From Actinotalea caeni (GTDB lineage: Bacteria > Actinomycetota > Actinomycetes > Actinomycetales > Beutenbergiaceae): a stretch of DNA of 57,867 nt. The position numbers and the translations under genes are program-made. The stretch covers positions 1 through 57,867 of the forward strand of contig NZ_WNXX01000021.1 in NCBI RefSeq assembly GCF_009733795.1, read 5' to 3'. Under the pieces are notes generated by a model. That model was not told the DNA's origin. It saw nothing but the letters and a program-made list of their open reading frames with translations, and did no database searches. This document shows, piece after piece, positions 9,028 through 17,419 of this stretch; position 1 is the stretch's first letter; the number at the start of each line of letters is the position of its first letter.

Positions 9028-9297
9028 CTAGACGGCCTGGCCGACGTTCCAGAAGAAGTTCACGAGCGTCACGGCGGCGCCGCAGATCACCGCGGCAGCG
9101 CAGGAGATGAGGACGCCCAGCTTGCCCCTGCCCGACAGGTGCGGGTTGCTGCTGTTGGCGCCGTAGGCCCAGACGATCGCGCTCACGATCAGTGCCAGGA
9201 CGGAGAGGATGAGGCCGACCGTCATCACGGCGCCGACGATGGTGCGGAGCTGGTCGATGCCGGGCAGTCCCGAGCTGTTGGGGTCAATGTCGATCAC
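9028..9297 (-). CDS. Pilin-like two-helix membrane protein (VirB2-type), copy 1
   Basis: This 89-residue protein starts from a GTG at 9297 with GGGAG upstream. It has two hydrophobic helices (IVGAVMTVGLILSVLALIVS and LGVLISCAAAVICGAAVTLV) joined by a short polar loop (ANSSNPHLSGRGK). Size and topology match VirB2/TrbC-like pilins of type IV secretion. It is clearly related to the next upstream gene at 9420-9686. The longer open frame upstream is out of character and lacks a better start. Confidence 0.8.
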   Translation of the reverse strand: MIDIDPNSSGLPGIDQLRTIVGAVMTVGLILSVLALIVSAIVWAYGANSSNPHLSGRGKLGVLISCAAAVICGAAVTLVNFFWNVGQAV

Positions 9298-9378
9298 GGC
9301 GGTTACTCCCTCGAAGAAGCGGGTGGCTTGTGGCGGGGAGGTGAGCCAGGAGGGGACTGGGGTGAGCGGGCAGACGAG

Positions 9379-9407
9379 AGGCCCGCTCCCGCGCGGTGGG
9401 CGGGCCT
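9379..9407. terminator. GC-rich hairpin between the two pilin-like genes
   Basis: AGGCCCGC (9379-9386) and GCGGGCCT (9400-9407) are perfect complements around a 13-base loop in the 122-base gap between the pilin-like genes. No T-tract follows on the transcribed (minus) strand. It may partly attenuate transcription or protect the upstream mRNA and so set pilin stoichiometry (inference). Confidence 0.4.
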
Positions 9408-9419
9408 GTTGGCGGAGGG

Positions 9420-9686
9420 TCAGAGCTGTTGGCCGAGGGCGATGAGCCAGTTCACCCACGCCACCCCCGCGCCGGCGAGGGCGGCGGCGCCGACGCCGAC
9501 GAGCACCCCGACCCGGCCCTTGGAGGCGAGCGAGTGGTTGCCGTGTGAGGCGCCCAGCGCCCAGCAGATCACCGACACGATGACCATGAGGACCGCGACG
9601 ATGAGCACGATCATCAGCAGCGCGCCGATGACCTGTTTCAGATCGCCGATGCCTCCGAGTCCGTCGAAGTCGGGGAACACTCCCAT
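9420..9686 (-). CDS. Pilin-like two-helix membrane protein (VirB2-type), copy 2
   Basis: The 88-residue protein MGVFPDFDGLGGIGDLKQ has two hydrophobic helices (IGALLMIVLIVAVLMVIVSV and VGVLVGVGAAALAGAGVAWV) around the loop ASHGNHSLASKGR. It aligns over its whole length with the 9028-9297 product: both have an L-x-G-I-x-x-L start, a W-x-[YL]-GA turn, a [RK]-[GV]-GVL second-helix start and a final GQ. Its ATG overlaps the stop of the upstream hydrolase gene by one base (TGATG), so translation is probably coupled. Confidence 0.8.
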   Translation of the reverse strand: MGVFPDFDGLGGIGDLKQVIGALLMIVLIVAVLMVIVSVICWALGASHGNHSLASKGRVGVLVGVGAAALAGAGVAWVNWLIALGQQL

Positions 9687-11332
9687 CACGCACCGTCCTT
9701 GACGGTGACGTGCAGATGGTCGTAGTGACCGCCGGTCACGTCGCCGGGGTCGTGCATCCCGCCACCGTTGTAGGGGCTCCAGCCCTCGGCGTCGCGGGCC
9801 AGGGACCAGATTTGGCCCTGCCAGATCAGGTACTCCACGCCCAGGGCCTCGGCGTGGTCCTTCATCCAGTTCGTCACCCGCCACCCGTCCTCGAGTTGCG
9901 CGGGTGTGGGGTGCGTGCCGATCCGGTTCCCGAACGTGATGTCGCACGCCCGGCCCAGCGGGTGCTCTGACCTCGTGCCGGGTCTGGGCGAGTAGCAGGC
10001 CCAGGAGCTGTCAGGGAAGACGGCACGGGCCTGGGCCATGAGGTGTGCCATTCGCGCGGTGATCTGCCCGTTGCTGGTGGGGTCATCGACCATCTGGTCG
10101 GGATCGCCGTCCGGCGGCGCGGGCTCGCCCGGTGTGCCGCCGGAGGTGTCGCACCCGTTCGGGCTGCCGACCGTGGCCTCGGGCAGGTCGGCCGCGTTGT
10201 GGGCGTTGAGCCACGCCGCGGCATCGACGGCCTCGGCGTTGGTGCCGCCGGGCCGGACCTCGAAATGCAGATGTGGCCCCGTCGAGTTGCCGGAGCTGCC
10301 GACATCGCCGATGTGCTGCCCGGCGACCACGCGGTCACCGGCCGTGACGTGGATGCCGTGCTGCCACATGTGGGCGTAGGCGGTCGCCACCGTCGCGCCG
10401 CCGATCTGGTGCTCGATGACGATCAGGTCCCCGTAGCCGCCGCTGAACTCCGCGACCGTGACCACGCCATCAGCGGCGGACAAGATCGGGGTGCCGTCGG
10501 GTGCGGCGAAGTCGGTGCCGGTGTGAAAGCTCGGCTCTCCGGTGATCGGGTGGATGCGCGGTCCGAACGAGGACGTGAGCACCCACGTTCCCTCGGGCAG
10601 GGGGAACACGACCCGCGCGGATGCGGCCACTGGCCCCGCAGCAGCGGCTACGGCGCTGGCCGGGCCTGCCTGTCCCACGCCGCCGGATGCCCGAGTGAGG
10701 GCATCGAGGATGGCTTCTGCGACCGGCTCGTAGTTGCGGTAGCGATCCGGGTAGGCACTGACCTCGACCGCTTGGGCTGCCTCGCCGGGGTCCATCTGCT
10801 GCCATCCCGGAATGTCCAGCAGTCCTCTCGGTGAGGGATAGTTCGGGCCGTTCGATCCGCCGAAGAACGCCCGCGCCTGGTAGCGCGGGTCCATCAGCTC
10901 CGCGACGGTGCCCCAGCCGGCGGCGGGTCTCATCTGAAACAGACCGAGCGAGTCATGGTCCGAGCCATTTCCGTCGTTCGGGAAGTCGCCGCTCTCGGGG
11001 TAGGCGCCGGTGTTCGCCAGCATCCGCAGGGTGCTCTCGGTGAGCGCCGCCATCAGTGCGATCTTGATTCCGGGCCGGCCCACGCCCTCGATCCCGCCTC
11101 CGATCGTGACGATGGTCGCCGCGTGGGTGAGCTGGGTCTTGTTGAGCGTGAACGTCTCGCCGTTCGCGGTGGTGACGGTCAGCGAGTCGGGGACGTTCCC
11201 GACCGTGACGCTGCCGCCGGGCACAGCGCAGTTGGCGGCGGCGGGGTTCATCAGCACGCCGATGGCGAGCAGGATGCTGGCCGGCCCGAACAGCACGAGG
11301 GCGAGCCCGATGATGAGGAGCTTCTTGACCAC
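9686..11332 (-). CDS. Three-domain cell-wall hydrolase of the transfer system
   Basis: The 548-residue exported protein has an N-terminal signal/anchor (KKLLIIGLALVLFGPASILL). A lysozyme/SLT-like domain spans about 60-200, with a probable catalytic Glu at 99 in ALTES and the GLFQ motif. An M23 LytM domain follows (about 250-370) with the ligands HTGTDFA and HLHFEV. The C-terminal part (about 430-548) has RSEHPLGRACDITFG and YDHLHV, the H-x6-D / H-x-H arrangement of M15-like (ARB_07466-type) domains. It would cut both glycan and peptide bonds so that the transfer channel can cross the thick wall. Several enzymatic domains in one VirB1-like protein are common in Gram-positive conjugative elements; three is at the high end. 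Confidence 0.88.
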   Translation of the reverse strand: MVKKLLIIGLALVLFGPASILLAIGVLMNPAAANCAVPGGSVTVGNVPDSLTVTTANGETFTLNKTQLTHAATIVTIGGGIEGVGRPGIKIALMAALTESTLRMLANTGAYPESGDFPNDGNGSDHDSLGLFQMRPAAGWGTVAELMDPRYQARAFFGGSNGPNYPSPRGLLDIPGWQQMDPGEAAQAVEVSAYPDRYRNYEPVAEAILDALTRASGGVGQAGPASAVAAAAGPVAASARVVFPLPEGTWVLTSSFGPRIHPITGEPSFHTGTDFAAPDGTPILSAADGVVTVAEFSGGYGDLIVIEHQIGGATVATAYAHMWQHGIHVTAGDRVVAGQHIGDVGSSGNSTGPHLHFEVRPGGTNAEAVDAAAWLNAHNAADLPEATVGSPNGCDTSGGTPGEPAPPDGDPDQMVDDPTSNGQITARMAHLMAQARAVFPDSSWACYSPRPGTRSEHPLGRACDITFGNRIGTHPTPAQLEDGWRVTNWMKDHAEALGVEYLIWQGQIWSLARDAEGWSPYNGGGMHDPGDVTGGHYDHLHVTVKDGA

Positions 11333-11344
11333 GACAACCCCTGT

Positions 11345-12034
11345 TCACCGGAGCGGGTTGTCGAGCTGCGACAGGCGCAGCACATGGCACAGGCCAGTGC
11401 GGAACTGCGGTGCCGGGGGCGGGCAGACCAGGAACACGGTGAAGGACACCGCGTGCTCCGAGGTCACCGGCTGCCCGTTCCACACGCCCTCGCGGTGGCG
11501 GGTGCCCTCGATCGTGATGGCCGTTGCGCCGGCGGGGAGCTGGCCGGGCTGGGCCTGCTCGACAGCCTGATCCCATGCCTCGGGCACGAAGGAGTCCTCG
11601 ATCGTGAGGTGCTGGGTCGTGGCGTACTTGCGCAGGTCGATCCACGTCTGTCGGGTGGGCAGGTAGCCGGCGACATCCACGGCGAGGCCGGCCTGCTCGT
11701 GACCGGAGGGGTCTCCGACTTCCAGGATCGCGGCGGAGTAGTCCAGCGGCATCAGGCCGGAGCCGGTGTCCCAGGCGAACAGCACCTCAGCGACGTTGCG
11801 GGCGAACTCGTCCGGGTCGTTCGAGGGCACCACCCGCGGTGGCCCTGGCCTGCCGGGCTCGGACTCGCCCGGCGCGGTGACCGTGGGAGCGGGATCAGGG
11901 TTCGGGTCGTCGGGGTGCTTCGGGCCGGTGATGAGCCCGTAGACGCCGACGCCGATCAGGAGCAGCAGGACGAGGGCGGCAGCGATCACGGCGATCAGCC
12001 GGCCACGGGACCAGGAGGCGAGGTTCGTCTTCAT
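11345..12034 (-). CDS. Membrane-anchored conjugation protein, possibly VirB8/TcpC-like
   Basis: The 229-residue product starts MKTNLASWSRGRLIAVIAAAL with a single N-terminal transmembrane helix (about 13-36). A Pro/Asp-rich linker (PDDPNPDPAPTV) follows, then an extracytoplasmic domain of about 150 residues. Its place directly upstream of the hydrolase gene and this topology resemble the VirB8/TcpC NTF2-like scaffold proteins of Gram-positive systems. No diagnostic motif is visible, so that role is an inference. Confidence 0.75.
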   Translation of the reverse strand: MKTNLASWSRGRLIAVIAAALVLLLLIGVGVYGLITGPKHPDDPNPDPAPTVTAPGESEPGRPGPPRVVPSNDPDEFARNVAEVLFAWDTGSGLMPLDYSAAILEVGDPSGHEQAGLAVDVAGYLPTRQTWIDLRKYATTQHLTIEDSFVPEAWDQAVEQAQPGQLPAGATAITIEGTRHREGVWNGQPVTSEHAVSFTVFLVCPPPAPQFRTGLCHVLRLSQLDNPLR

Positions 12035-12073
12035 GCCACGAGGTGAGCCCGCAGGCGACCGGCCGCAGGAGGC

Positions 12074-13084
12074 TCAGAGAGCGCGCAGCAGCGGCCGCCC
12101 GGACTGCGCCTCCGTGCGGGCGGCGCGGAGCCGGCTGGCGAACTCGGTGGTTCCCTCGACCGTGGCGAAGAACGCCTCGACCTGCTCATCGGTGAGCTCG
12201 GCGGCCAGCTCGCCCACGTCGTAGTGGGTCCACCACGCTTCCATGTCGCCCCACGTCAGGACGAACGCCCGCACCGGGAACCGTGCCGGCTGATCGTCCT
12301 CGGTGATCCGGCCGAGAGGCGGCGACGCCGGCTTCTTGGCCCTGGCCGCCTTGGCGGTGTGGACGCGGGCCAGTGCTTCATCGGCCAGCTCGTGCAACCT
12401 GCGGTCCCGGTCAGTGCCGGCCTCGGCGTGCGCGTCGCGGAGCCGCTGGAAGATCGGATTGACCGGCGCGCCGCCCTCGATCTGCGCCAGCCCATCCCGT
12501 GCCTGCGTCCGCAGCGCCTCCGAGACGGCCGGGTCGTCGGCCAGGCGTTGCAGGAACCCGATCTGTTCCAGCCGGGTGTAGGACGACGAGCCGGTCACCA
12601 TGCGTGCCGCCTGCGCACGGGCATCGCCGAGCGGCTGAGGGGCCGCTGGTCCCGTCGATTCGGCGGGACCATGCTTTCCTGGTTCGTGGCCCTCCTGGAA
12701 CTGTGTCTTGGCCTTGCGGCGGGCGGCGTCCTCGGCCATGAGTTGCTTGATTTCGCGGTAGAGGGCGGCTGCCTCGATCGGGCCCAGAGGCTTGTGGAGC
12801 TGGTTGTCGTCTTGTTCGGCGAGCAGATGCCCCAGCCGGTCCGAGATGCCCGAGCGCACCCACACGCTGACTCGCCGCCAGCCGAGCTTCTTGATCGCCG
12901 CGAGCCGGCGCAGCCCGCACACCAGCGCTCCGTCCGGTGTGATCGTCGGCGGCTGCAACAGGCCGTCGCGGTCGATCGAGGCGGCCAGCGCGTCGATGTC
13001 GCCCAGGTCGGTGCGGTGCCGGCGACCGATGACGATGGAATCGACCGCCCGCTCCAGCTCGATGTACCCGGCAGGTGCGCTCAT
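12074..13084 (-). CDS. ParB/Spo0J-family partition-like protein
   Basis: The 336-residue protein opens with a ParB N-terminal domain (about 8-100): IGRRHRTDLGDIDALAASID, GLLQPPTITPDGALVCGLRR and LGWRRVSVWV. This resembles the CTP-binding ParB fold, including the GxxR box. A middle helical region (AEQDDNQLHKPLGPIEAAALY) fits the KorB/ParB HTH linker. No ParA is seen nearby, so it may act as a regulator or in maintenance rather than in classical partitioning. Its ATG overlaps the upstream stop (ATGA), so translation is coupled. Confidence 0.85.
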   Translation of the reverse strand: MSAPAGYIELERAVDSIVIGRRHRTDLGDIDALAASIDRDGLLQPPTITPDGALVCGLRRLAAIKKLGWRRVSVWVRSGISDRLGHLLAEQDDNQLHKPLGPIEAAALYREIKQLMAEDAARRKAKTQFQEGHEPGKHGPAESTGPAAPQPLGDARAQAARMVTGSSSYTRLEQIGFLQRLADDPAVSEALRTQARDGLAQIEGGAPVNPIFQRLRDAHAEAGTDRDRRLHELADEALARVHTAKAARAKKPASPPLGRITEDDQPARFPVRAFVLTWGDMEAWWTHYDVGELAAELTDEQVEAFFATVEGTTEFASRLRAARTEAQSGRPLLRAL

Positions 13085-13983
13085 CCCGCACCCCGCGACT
13101 TCTTCGTGACGCTCGGCTTGCTGGTGCCCGGCACCGCCAGGGAGAGGGTGAGCACGAGGTCGTCGTCACGCAGCAGGACCGGCAGCGTCTCGCCGATCAG
13201 CAACCGCAGCAGCACGCCACGGCCCGCGCCCGTCGCCGCGAGTTCGGGCAGCGGAGAGCCCAGCAGGGAACGAAGCAGCACCGCCCATGACCGGCTGGGC
13301 AGATCGAGCAGAGCCCTAGCGTGCTTGTCGCGCCGCAACGTCTCATAGGCGGTGTGCCGATTCCCCACGCGGGTCAACGCCACGCAGACGTGCTCGACCG
13401 CCGCCCGCGCGGTGCCGACCTGCCAGCCCAGCAGCGTCAGCAGCGTGATCGCGTCCTCCACGGCCGCAGTCGCGGTGGTCGCTCCCGCATCGTCGTGGTC
13501 CGTCTCGGGTGGGTCGTCGTCCTCGCGGTGGGCGTCGGTGACGTGGAAGGCCGGGTGGTAGTCGTCCAGCGGGTTCTCGCGGTCCGACAAACGCTCGGGG
13601 TCGTGGAACACCGAGTAGCGGGGCCGGCGCGCTTGGTGCGTCGAGCACAGCAGTCCTTGGCCGCGTTCCTCGGCGACACAGGTGATCCGTACCGCGTGGG
13701 TGACGACCGCCCACGGATCATCCGCGGTGCGGGCGGCCTTGGTACGCATCACATCGAACGCCGCTGACGCGGCCTCCCACGGGTCGAGCCGGTGCTTGTG
13801 CGCGAGCGCCGCGTACTTCTCCGCGGCGAACGCCACCAGCTCCGCCGCCACAGGGTCGTGCTCCCACGCGCCACGGCCGGCCGAGTGGAGCCGATTCAGC
13901 AGGGCGCGCAGGCCCTCGCTGCTGCGGTAGTCCTCAGCCCCGGGCCTCTCGGCCGCAGGGGTCGTGCTCGTGTTGTTGGTCAT
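13081..13983 (-). CDS. Hypothetical ICE maintenance protein upstream of ParB
   Basis: The 300-residue soluble protein starts MTNNTSTTPAAERPGAEDYR. A near-consensus AGGAGGTG site lies 9 bases before the ATG at 13983, which fixes the start; the longer open frame is unlikely. It is helical, with a conserved-looking LDPWEAASAAFDVMRTKAARTADDPWAVVTHAVRI stretch (written here in part only by its ends: LDPWEAASAAF...VVTHAVRI). It overlaps parB by four bases (ATGA). I do not recognise the family; similar genes beside parB occur on actinobacterial ICEs, from memory. Replication control or DNA binding is possible but not shown. Confidence 0.75.
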   Translation of the reverse strand: MTNNTSTTPAAERPGAEDYRSSEGLRALLNRLHSAGRGAWEHDPVAAELVAFAAEKYAALAHKHRLDPWEAASAAFDVMRTKAARTADDPWAVVTHAVRITCVAEERGQGLLCSTHQARRPRYSVFHDPERLSDRENPLDDYHPAFHVTDAHREDDDPPETDHDDAGATTATAAVEDAITLLTLLGWQVGTARAAVEHVCVALTRVGNRHTAYETLRRDKHARALLDLPSRSWAVLLRSLLGSPLPELAATGAGRGVLLRLLIGETLPVLLRDDDLVLTLSLAVPGTSKPSVTKKSRGAG

Positions 13984-14075
13984 GGTCTGGGCACCTCCTG
14001 GCGGCGAGGTGCTCCCGCAGCCGTCTGCGGGTTCTGCCTCGACCAATCGGGTGTCCACGACTCATCACCACCCGG

Positions 14076-14492
14076 CTACCTCATCCCGACCCCGGACCGG
14101 ACCTGGCCCTGATCGGGACCGCCGCGGCGACCGAACGCCGACAGCGGCGGCAGGCCTCGGGCGCGCTCGCCCAGCCACTGCGCACCCTTCACGAGCGGGG
14201 CGCGCACGCGCCGGCTTGCCGCGGCGGTGAGGTCGATCCCTCGGCGGGGGACAACCCCGCCGCTCTGGGCCATCAGATCGGTCGGACGCACCCAATCGAC
14301 GCCCCGGCCCCGAACCTTCGCCAGCCTCTCCGTCGCATGCCTGCGCGACGCGGCGTCCTTCACGGCATCCGGCGTGCCCGCCGCTTCTGCGTCCTCGGCA
14401 GGGTTCGGGTCCTCCCGCGGTATGCGAGCCTGCTCGGGTTCGGCGTGGCGAGGGTACTGATCCGCCGGGTTCGTCTTGTCGTAGTCGTTCAT
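14076..14492 (-). CDS. Hypothetical polar protein
   Basis: The 138-residue protein MNDYDKTNPADQYPRHAEPE is highly charged, rich in Pro, Glu and Arg, and lacks a hydrophobic segment. It is probably mostly disordered. It overlaps the end of the DUF2637 gene by four bases (ATGA), so it belongs to the operon. No known domain is recognised. Confidence 0.65.
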   Translation of the reverse strand: MNDYDKTNPADQYPRHAEPEQARIPREDPNPAEDAEAAGTPDAVKDAASRRHATERLAKVRGRGVDWVRPTDLMAQSGGVVPRRGIDLTAAASRRVRAPLVKGAQWLGERARGLPPLSAFGRRGGPDQGQVRSGVGMR

Positions 14493-15190
14493 CGCGCAGC
14501 TCCTTCCATCACGAGCTCGGACCCGGACAGGTCCGTCTCATCGGTCTGGTGAGCACCGGACGTCTCGGCGTGGTCGGCGCGAGGCAGCCATCTGCCGACC
14601 GTCGAGGGGTGCACGTCGAGTTCGCGGGCAATCCGCTTGTTCGACCAGCCCAGCCCTCGCAGCTCTGCCGCCAGCATCCGGCGGTCCCCGACGTCCGGTT
14701 CCCCCGACCCCTCGGACGGGGACGGGAGCGACGGAACGGCGGTCGCCCCGAGCGCCGCGGGCTCGTGCACCGTTTCGGGTTCGGGTGGTCTGGTCGAGCG
14801 GATCAGAACGACGGTCAGGTGCGTGCTCGCCAGCAGCATCAGCGGTGGCACCGCCGCCACGCACCCGGCCAGAAGCGCAGGCACTCCCGCGTCGGCGGTC
14901 ACGGTCGCGTGCATGACGTTTCCAGCCACCGAGACGCCCGTGGCGGCCATGAGCAGCAGCCACGGGTACCACGCCGAGCGGTGCCCATCGAGGGCGAACG
15001 CGGCAACGGTCGCGACCACGATCAGGCCATCGACGATGAGCGGCCACGCCCACGCCTGCCCCTCCGCGACCCCCGACCGGCGCGCCAGGTCGGTCAAGGC
15101 GATAAACGACAGCCAGAACGCGAAACCAGCGATCCCGACCGTGCCCCCGGTCGAGGTCGCGACCGCCCAGCGCCGCGACTGCCCCTTCAT
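14489..15190 (-). CDS. DUF2637 membrane protein with C-terminal helix-turn-helix
   Basis: The 233-residue protein has four hydrophobic segments in its first 130 residues (GTVGIAGFAFWLSFIALTDL and others). The pattern AEGQAWAWPLIVDGLIVVA is typical of actinobacterial DUF2637. These proteins occur on conjugative plasmids and ICEs near transfer genes (spread/SpdB-like). The C-terminal part contains a short HTH (GWSNKRIARELDVHPSTVGR), suggesting a membrane-tethered DNA-binding or replication-associated role. It starts 4 bases inside the end of the primase gene (ATGA overlap). Confidence 0.82.
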   Translation of the reverse strand: MKGQSRRWAVATSTGGTVGIAGFAFWLSFIALTDLARRSGVAEGQAWAWPLIVDGLIVVATVAAFALDGHRSAWYPWLLLMAATGVSVAGNVMHATVTADAGVPALLAGCVAAVPPLMLLASTHLTVVLIRSTRPPEPETVHEPAALGATAVPSLPSPSEGSGEPDVGDRRMLAAELRGLGWSNKRIARELDVHPSTVGRWLPRADHAETSGAHQTDETDLSGSELVMEGAAR

Positions 15191-16122
15191 GCCAGCCCCC
15201 TCGACGCAGGCACCCGCTGTTCATGGGCACGACGAACGAGCCCACCGGCCGGCGGGTTCGCAGACCGAGCAACGCCGTCCCGGCGGGTGACCCCGGCGCC
15301 GACGCTGCGGTAGGCGCTGTAGACCGTGCGGGCGATCTCTCGTTCCCCGAAGTCGGGTTGCTCGGCCCGCACCAGCGCATCGAGAGCATCGGAGACGGGC
15401 ACGTTGCCCTCGGCCAGACGGCACGCGGCCCAGAACAGCTTGTAGTTGCGGTCGCCCTTGACCTGCCGTGCCAGCCACGCCGCCATCCGGTCCGCATCCT
15501 CCCGCCCGGTGACGTGCCGGCCTTCTGGCCTGGGGCGGCGCGGTGGCGGTGGAGCGAGGAAGCTCCGCAACCGCACGGCGTCCACCGGCTCCACCCGGCC
15601 CGTGGCGACCTGCTCGACCCGGTACGGGATGCGCGCTCCATCCAGCCGGAGCACCGAGGGCGGGGCGATGATGTAGCCGCCGTCCCCACGGCAGTCGATC
15701 CCCGCATCGCCGACCGCCCACGACCGCTGCTCCCGAGCGGGGAACGCCGGGAAGTAGGCGTGCTGACCGCCGCTGGGTGTGGTCACCGTCGCCAGCGGTG
15801 CCGGGATCAGACCCGCGCGAGCCGCCCGCGCATACGCGGCGTACCCGTCCACGCCGTGCACGTCCACATCGATCACGACTAGCCCCGAGACAGCGCCGGT
15901 CGGGATGCCGATGTTCGCGGTCGGACGCCACCGCCACCACCCCTGCACCTGGCGCAGATCGTTGGTCGCACGCTGGAAGCCGCGCTTGACGATCGGGTGC
16001 TTCTCGCCTGGCACACATGGGAACACCGGCACGCCGGCCCGCGCCAGCTCGCGCGCCGCGACCGGCAACGACAACTCGCCGAGGTGTCGGAACACCGAAG
16101 CCACATCATCAGGGGCGACCAT
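15187..16122 (-). CDS. Bifunctional DNA primase/polymerase (prim-pol)
   Basis: The 311-residue protein has the prim-pol N-terminal fold: ARELARAGVPVFPCVPGEKHP, then GWWRWRPTANIGIPTG and the acidic VVIDVDVHG active-site motif, followed by LATVTTPSGGQHAYF and GGYIIAPPSV. The C-terminal 100 residues are a primase-associated helical region. Such enzymes prime replication of plasmids and ICEs after transfer. The start at 16122 overlaps the ArdC stop by one base (TGATG); an open frame continues upstream but runs inside ardC. Confidence 0.9.
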   Translation of the reverse strand: MVAPDDVASVFRHLGELSLPVAARELARAGVPVFPCVPGEKHPIVKRGFQRATNDLRQVQGWWRWRPTANIGIPTGAVSGLVVIDVDVHGVDGYAAYARAARAGLIPAPLATVTTPSGGQHAYFPAFPAREQRSWAVGDAGIDCRGDGGYIIAPPSVLRLDGARIPYRVEQVATGRVEPVDAVRLRSFLAPPPPRRPRPEGRHVTGREDADRMAAWLARQVKGDRNYKLFWAACRLAEGNVPVSDALDALVRAEQPDFGEREIARTVYSAYRSVGAGVTRRDGVARSANPPAGGLVRRAHEQRVPASRGLA

Positions 16123-17201
16123 CACAGCCCCCGCCCTGCCACTGTCTGCCTCGCCTGTGGCTCTCGCTCCGGCAGCGGCCCAGCCTGTGACGCTCGCTCC
16201 GCGGACTGCTCGGGTGCCGAGTGCTCGGGTCCGTCGATGCGCAGCGACAGCGGTTGGCCGTTTCCGAGCTGGATCGTGTCGAGCTGGTCCAGAACCTCGG
16301 TCGCGGTGCGCCGGACCCGTTCTCCGGTGTCGCGGATGACCTGCACCGGGTCCTTGCCGTCCACACTCGCCGCCCATCCCGCGACATAGGGGATCGTGTA
16401 GTCGCTGGTGTCCATGCCGTGCGCAGCCGCCACCATCAGAGCCACGGACTCGGCCTCGACCTCACCGATACCGCGATGCTGGCGTGCCTCCTGATGGTTC
16501 GGCCCGTGCATCCGAACGTGCGCCAACTCGTGCGCGAGGGTCTTCACCTGCGAGGCCGGGTCTCTGTCGGTGCGCACGAGCACCTGCCGGGTCCCCGGGT
16601 CGGTCATGCCGTTCGCGCCGTGCATCGCGTCGCCGTCCGGCATCCGCAGCACCTCGTAACCCAGCGACTCGACCTGTGCGGCCAACCCCTCCCACAGACC
16701 GGCCGGCGCTTCGCCTTCCAGTAGCTTCGGGCTCGGCAGCTCCGGCAACGGCGCACCGTGGGTCCGCGCCACGTCCCACACATGAGTCGGGACCACATTC
16801 ACGACGCGACGCTGGACGACCTCGCCCGGCCGCGGGCTCTGGCCCTTCCCCAGCCGGCGCCACGAGGACGGGTCCTTCGGGGTCGCGGTCGCGAACCTCA
16901 CCCGGACCGGGGCGCGAATCTCGTAGCCACCGCCGGCCTCGGCCCAGCGGCCCATCTTCTTCCAGTCCTGGAACCCCGCCACCCAGGTCGGCGTCGGCGT
17001 CGGCACTCGGCCCTGCTCGTACGCTTCGAGGTGCTGAGCCCAGATCAACAACGTGTTGCTGAACGAGCGCGACCGGAACCGCGCCGCGAACTCCATCGCC
17101 CGACGCCAGTCCTCGCCCGACACCAGTTCCTCGGCCGAGCGCACGATGCGTTCTTCGAGAGCTTCGAGCTTCGCTTCCCGAGTCTCGGTTCTCATAGCCA
17201 T
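16122..17201 (-). CDS. ArdC-like antirestriction protein
   Basis: The product of about 359 residues has an N-terminal ssDNA-binding domain (RFRSRSFSNTLLIWAQ, then WVAGFQDWKKMGRW) and a zinc-metallopeptidase-type motif AHELAHVRMH with the HExxH pattern at about residues 224-228. This is the ArdC layout. ArdC proteins protect incoming single-stranded DNA during conjugation against host restriction. The ATG at 17201 follows GGAGGTCAGGAG closely; an upstream GTG at 17255 is less likely. It is the first gene of the leftward maintenance/transfer operon, as expected for a gene needed early after entry. Confidence 0.88.
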   Translation of the reverse strand: MAMRTETREAKLEALEERIVRSAEELVSGEDWRRAMEFAARFRSRSFSNTLLIWAQHLEAYEQGRVPTPTPTWVAGFQDWKKMGRWAEAGGGYEIRAPVRVRFATATPKDPSSWRRLGKGQSPRPGEVVQRRVVNVVPTHVWDVARTHGAPLPELPSPKLLEGEAPAGLWEGLAAQVESLGYEVLRMPDGDAMHGANGMTDPGTRQVLVRTDRDPASQVKTLAHELAHVRMHGPNHQEARQHRGIGEVEAESVALMVAAAHGMDTSDYTIPYVAGWAASVDGKDPVQVIRDTGERVRRTATEVLDQLDTIQLGNGQPLSLRIDGPEHSAPEQSAERASQAGPLPEREPQARQTVAGRGL

Positions 17202-17419
17202 CTCCTGACCTCCCTCCAGCGGGGCCACCCCGAGAGGGAGTAGCCGTGCGACCACGAGGTACGCCGGGAGGATCAGGAAACGAGACGGACGACGGAACCG
17301 GTGACGACCGTCAGGCTCCGCGGTGAACCCGACGTGTCCCTACCGGCCTACCGGATCGGGCGCCGATGGCGAGGCAAACACTGCTGATCCTGCGGATATC
17401 GCCCGGCTACGTGCGCGCA
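17202..17419. other. Intergenic region upstream of the transfer operon
   Basis: These 218 bases separate the ArdC start from the stop of the AraC-type regulator; both genes run leftward. The promoter of the long transfer operon probably lies here. I see no convincing -10/-35 pair or strong palindrome, only short repeated CTACCGG units near 17341-17353. Confidence 0.4.
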
